From assembly GCF_039503195.1 (NCBI RefSeq), contig NZ_JBCJKP010000001.1, forward strand, positions 5,890,001 through 5,954,000: a stretch of 64,000 bases of DNA, given 5' to 3'. Shown here piece by piece: positions 60,934 to 64,000 of the stretch (positions are counted from its first letter, which is position 1; every line of letters begins with the position of its first letter). The translations under genes and the position numbers were made by a program. The notes below the pieces were generated by a model, which did no database searches, was not told where the DNA came from, and saw only the letters and a program-made list of their open reading frames with translations. This DNA comes from Streptomyces mirabilis. Its GTDB lineage: Bacteria; Actinomycetota; Actinomycetes; Streptomycetales; Streptomycetaceae.

Positions 60934-62250
60934 ATGGCCCGTGTGAGCTATCCGTACGAAGCCCCAGTTTCGCAGACTCTTTTCGACCGTGCGGCTGCCG
61001 TCACGCCCGGCGGCGTGAACTCTCCGGTGCGCGCGTTCCGCGCCGTGGGCGGTACGCCCCGCTTCATGGTGTCCGGAAACGGTCCATACCTGACCGATGC
61101 CGACGGGAGGGAATACGTCGACCTCGTGTGTTCATGGGGGCCGATGATTCTCGGGCACGCGCATCCCGACGTCATCGGCGCCGTCCAGGAGGCCGTCGCG
61201 CGCGGCACCTCCTTCGGCACTCCCGGTGAGGGCGAGGTCGCGCTCGCCGAGGAGATCGTCGCCCGGGTCGAGCCCGTCGAGCAGGTCCGGCTCGTCTCCA
61301 GCGGGACCGAGGCGACCATGTCCGCCATCCGGCTCGCCCGCGGGTTCACCCGGCGGTCGAAGGTGATCAAGTTCGCCGGGTGCTATCACGGGCATGTCGA
61401 CTCGCTGCTGGCGTCGGCGGGGAGCGGGGTGGCGACCTTCGCGCTGCCCGACACCCCCGGTGTCACCGGCGCCCAGGCCGCGGACACGATCGTCCTGCCC
61501 TACAACGACCTCGAGGCCGTGAACGAGGCCTTCCACGCGCACCCCGGTGAGATCGCCTGCGTGATCACCGAGGCCTCGCCGGGCAACATGGGCGTCGTGC
61601 CGCCCCAGCCCGGGTTCAACCAGGGACTCAAGGACGCCTGCGCGCGCAACGGCGCCCTGTTCATCTCCGACGAGGTCATGACCGGGTTCCGGACCAGCAA
61701 GGCCGGTTGGTACGGGATCGACGGGGTACGTCCCGATCTCATGACCTTCGGCAAGGTCATGGGCGGAGGATTCCCCGCAGCCGCCTTCGGTGGCCGCAAG
61801 GACGTCATGGAGCACCTGGCTCCCGCGGGGCCCGTCTACCAGGCCGGCACGCTGTCGGGCAACCCTGTCGCGACCGCCGCCGGGCTCGCCCAGCTGCGGC
61901 TGCTCGACGACGCCGCGTACGACAAGGTCGACGCCGTCTCCGAGCAGCTCCGCGGGCTGGTCACGGAGGCGCTGAGCAAGGAGGGCGTGGCGCATCGGCT
62001 GCAGAACGCCTCCAACATGTTCTCGGTCTTCTTCACCGGGCGTGAGGTGCGCGACTACGAGGGCGCGAAGGCGCAGGAGTCCTTCCGGTTCACCGCGTTC
62101 TTCCACTCGATGCTGGCGCAGGGCGTCTATCTGCCCCCGTCGTCCTTCGAGTCGTGGTTCGTGTCCACGGCCCACGACGAGCGGGCCATTCAGCGGATCG
62201 CCGACGCCCTTCCGGCGGCGGCCCGGGCGGCGGCGGAGGCCACGGCATGA
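60934..62250 (+). CDS. hemL: Glutamate-1-semialdehyde 2,1-aminomutase
   Basis: 438 residues. A PLP enzyme of the class III aminotransferase fold that turns glutamate-1-semialdehyde, the product of HemA, into 5-aminolevulinate. Motifs: [15 protein letters not shown], the substrate-loop region [31 protein letters not shown] and the PLP Lys in [18 protein letters not shown]. It completes the C5 route whose other genes are in the first 9.4 kb. The stop overlaps the next ATG (ATGA). Confidence 0.97.
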   Translation: MARVSYPYEAPVSQTLFDRAAAVTPGGVNSPVRAFRAVGGTPRFMVSGNGPYLTDADGREYVDLVCSWGPMILGHAHPDVIGAVQEAVARGTSFGTPGEGEVALAEEIVARVEPVEQVRLVSSGTEATMSAIRLARGFTRRSKVIKFAGCYHGHVDSLLASAGSGVATFALPDTPGVTGAQAADTIVLPYNDLEAVNEAFHAHPGEIACVITEASPGNMGVVPPQPGFNQGLKDACARNGALFISDEVMTGFRTSKAGWYGIDGVRPDLMTFGKVMGGGFPAAAFGGRKDVMEHLAPAGPVYQAGTLSGNPVATAAGLAQLRLLDDAAYDKVDAVSEQLRGLVTEALSKEGVAHRLQNASNMFSVFFTGREVRDYEGAKAQESFRFTAFFHSMLAQGVYLPPSSFESWFVSTAHDERAIQRIADALPAAARAAAEATA

Positions 62251-62984
62251 GCCAGGATCAGACGCAGGATCAGACACAGGATCAGACACAGAGCCAGACG
62301 CAGGGCCGGGATCAGGACATCACCGTCGTGCATCTCATGCGGCACGGCGAGGTCGCCAACCCGGACGGGGTGCTGTACGGGCGGCTGCCCGGCTACCACC
62401 TGTCCGAGCTCGGGCGGCAGATGGCCGAGCGGGTCGCCGAGCACCTGGCCCCGCGGGACGTCACGCATGTCGTCGCCTCCCCGCTGGAGCGGGCGCAGGA
62501 GACCGCGACGCCCATCGCGAAGGCGCACGGTCTCGACCTCGACACCGACGGGCGGCTGATCGAGGCCGAGAACGTGTTCCAGGGGAAGACCTTCGGCGTC
62601 GGGGACGGGGCGCTGCGGCGGCCCGAGAACTGGAAGCACCTCGTCAACCCGTTCAAGCCGTCCTGGGGCGAGCCGTACGTCGATCAGGTCGTACGGATGA
62701 TGGGGGCGCTGGACGCCGCCAAGGACGCGGCCCGTGGGCATGAAGCGGTGCTGGTCAGCCACCAGTTGCCGATCTGGATCGTGCGGTCCTTCGTGGAGAA
62801 GCGGCGGTTGTGGCACGACCCGCGCAAGCGGCAGTGCACGCTGGCGTCCCTGACGTCCTTCACCTACCGCGGCGACAGGATCGTGTCCGTGGGGTACAGC
62901 GAGCCCGCCCGGGATCTCGTTCCGGCCCATCTCCTCGCGGGCGCCAAGCCGGTGAAGGGGAAGGGCAAGGCGTTCGGGGCGTAG
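62247..62984 (+). CDS. Histidine phosphatase family protein
   Basis: 245 residues. The catalytic RHG motif is in [15 protein letters not shown] and the second His in [13 protein letters not shown]. The rest matches phosphoglycerate-mutase-like phosphatases ([14 protein letters not shown]). A QDQT tetrapeptide repeat, coded by four 12-bp units at 62253-62300, precedes the domain. It is coupled to hemL by an ATGA overlap, a pairing I recall from other actinomycetes, though its substrate is unknown. The C-terminus is basic ([12 protein letters not shown]). Confidence 0.92.
   Translation: MSQDQTQDQTQDQTQSQTQGRDQDITVVHLMRHGEVANPDGVLYGRLPGYHLSELGRQMAERVAEHLAPRDVTHVVASPLERAQETATPIAKAHGLDLDTDGRLIEAENVFQGKTFGVGDGALRRPENWKHLVNPFKPSWGEPYVDQVVRMMGALDAAKDAARGHEAVLVSHQLPIWIVRSFVEKRRLWHDPRKRQCTLASLTSFTYRGDRIVSVGYSEPARDLVPAHLLAGAKPVKGKGKAFGA
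62253..62300. repeat. Tandem 12-bp repeat, four units, at the 5' end of the phosphatase gene
   Basis: Units CAGGATCAGACG, CAGGATCAGACA (twice) and CAGAGCCAGACG code for QDQT or QSQT. The length keeps the frame if units are lost or gained. Confidence 0.9.
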
Positions 62985-63099
62985 AGCGTCTATTCCCGTG
63001 CATGTTGGCGCAAAGTATTCGTATGCGTCGCTACCCGAACTGTTCTTCGTAAAATACGACCAACGTTGCGCGTTCGAAGGAACCTATCTGCTTGTCGTG

Positions 63100-63138
63100 C
63101 CCTCTCATTGTGTGTCAGCTGGGAGCCAGCTGAGAGGG
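63100..63138. promoter_or_regulatory. Two-part inverted repeat upstream of the Tat-lipoprotein gene
   Basis: An inner perfect hairpin CAGCTGG-GAG-CCAGCTG (63116-63132) is flanked by CCCTCT (63100-63105) and AGAGGG (63133-63138), with a 10-base bulge on the left. It lies 20 bp before the ATG at 63159 in a region less GC-rich than its surroundings (63010-63120). It could be an operator or an RNA structure near the ribosome site; as a terminator for the histidine phosphatase gene it is rather far away. Confidence 0.5.
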
Positions 63139-63158
63139 CGCGATGAGATGGGGACCGA

Positions 63159-64000
63159 ATGCGGGACATCAGCCGGCGGGGAATGATCGGCCTCGGGGCG
63201 GGTGCCGCGGCGGCGATGGGACTCGCGGCATGCGGCACCGACCAACAGGACGGTCATGGCGGGGGCGGTGGTTCCCGGTCGGGCGAGCCCGGTGCGTCCG
63301 ACAAGCCCGGCGCCTCCTCGCGCCCCGGCCGCCTGATAGGCGACGGCTCCACCTCCTTCACGGGCAAGCAGCCGAAGCAGCCCGCGAAGCCGGTTCCTCT
63401 GGAGCCCGGCCAGACCCCTCCGCAGTTCGTGATCTTCTCCTGGGACGGCGCGGGTGAGGTCGGGACCGGTCTCTTCTCCCGCTTCCTCGGGCTCGCCCGC
63501 GAGCACGAGGCGCACATGACCTTCTTCCTCTCCGGGCTGTACCTCCTGCCCGAGTCGAAGAAGCGCAAGTACCTGCCGCCGAACAACCCCCGGGGCGCCT
63601 CCGACATCGGCTATCTCTCCGACGACCACGTCAAGTCGACGCTCGGGCTCGTCCGGCAGGCCTGGCTCGACGGCCACGAGATAGGCACGCACTTCAACGG
63701 CCACTTCTGCTCCGGCCACGGCACCGTCGGCCACTGGACGCCGGCGCAGTGGCGCAGTGAGATCGACCAGGCCAAGTCCTTCGTCAAGGAGTGGCGGACC
63801 AACACGGGCTGGACCGATCTGCCCCCGCTGCCCTTCGACTACGAGAAGGAACTCGTCGGCGCGCGCACCCCCTGTCTGCTCGGCCAGAACAACCTGCTGC
63901 CCACCGCCAAGGAACTCGGCTGGCGCTACGACGCCTCCTCGCCCGGCGGCCGCCAGGTCTGGCCGCAGAAGCGGCACGGACTGTGGGACCTGCCCCTCCA
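63159..64000 (+). CDS. Tat/lipoprotein-type polysaccharide-deacetylase-like protein (5' part)
   Basis: About 280 residues are visible; the gene runs past base 64000. The N-terminus has a twin-arginine motif (SRRGMIGLGAG) and a lipobox-like GLAAC, so a Tat-exported lipoprotein is likely. After a Gly/Ser/Pro linker the sequence resembles NodB-fold proteins (FVIFSWDGAGEVGTGLFSRF, ARTPCLLGQNNLLPTAKELG, DGHEIGTHFNGHFCSGHG), but the first motif has WDGAG where TFDDG is usual, so catalysis is uncertain. The ATG has GGGGA five bases upstream. Confidence 0.8.
   Translation, partial: MRDISRRGMIGLGAGAAAAMGLAACGTDQQDGHGGGGGSRSGEPGASDKPGASSRPGRLIGDGSTSFTGKQPKQPAKPVPLEPGQTPPQFVIFSWDGAGEVGTGLFSRFLGLAREHEAHMTFFLSGLYLLPESKKRKYLPPNNPRGASDIGYLSDDHVKSTLGLVRQAWLDGHEIGTHFNGHFCSGHGTVGHWTPAQWRSEIDQAKSFVKEWRTNTGWTDLPPLPFDYEKELVGARTPCLLGQNNLLPTAKELGWRYDASSPGGRQVWPQKRHGLWDLPL

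Overview
This window is chromosomal DNA from a Streptomyces, or a very close relative; I cannot name the species. The GC content is very high with G/C-rich third codon positions, and many genes start with GTG and overlap as ATGA, GTGA or TTGA. Streptomyces hallmarks are present: the developmental sigma factor gene bldN, the rex-hemACD operon, DUF2637, DUF3558 and DUF4253 proteins, and a class I lysyl-tRNA synthetase. I see no rRNA, tRNA, CRISPR array, insertion sequence or prophage.

Layout. 1-9.4 kb: the 5' part of bldN, a HAD phosphatase, a glutaredoxin-like protein, then rex-hemA-hemC-hemD with a Rex-type operator upstream and a strong terminator downstream, then hemB. 9.4-14.5 kb: a lipoprotein, a membrane-tethered HTH protein, a SAM methyltransferase, a DUF4253 protein and a secreted lamin-tail protein. 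14.9-18.6 kb: argS and class I lysS, divergent. 18.7-24.9 kb: a DUF2637 protein, two DUF3558-type lipoproteins, rtcB and a phosphatase-acetyltransferase fusion. 24.9-30 kb: an SDR with a small membrane protein, a YnfA-like protein, MarR and HxlR regulators, a quinone-type oxidoreductase and an AraC regulator. 30.2-34.4 kb: a luciferase-like monooxygenase with its FMN reductase, then an OmpR-type two-component system. 34.5-45.6 kb: two large APC permeases flanking a membrane protein, then an FtsX-type ABC exporter divergent from a NarL-type two-component system. 45.6-46.8 kb: a small membrane protein and a broken transglutaminase-like gene. 46.9-53.4 kb: an envelope block with an M56 peptidase, a BlaI-type repressor, uppP, a glycosyltransferase, a polysaccharide deacetylase, a sortase and a repetitive surface protein. 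53.7-59.6 kb: a third APC permease, lysA with a small partner gene, a UspA-like protein and CorA. 59.6-64 kb: a flavin reductase remnant, an SseB-like protein, hemL, a histidine phosphatase and the start of a Tat/lipoprotein-type deacetylase-like protein.

How the genes work together. The window carries nearly all of early C5 tetrapyrrole synthesis (hemA, hemL, hemB, hemC, hemD) in three transcription units; rex links one of them to the NADH/NAD+ ratio. The envelope block joins lipid-carrier recycling (UppP), a BlaI/M56 pair with operators in the shared uppP promoter region, glycolipid synthesis, deacetylation and sortase anchoring. The best leads are the BlaI operators facing uppP, the sortase with its repeat-built substrate, the two gene remnants, a dispersed intergenic hairpin repeat family, and several in-frame tandem repeats.
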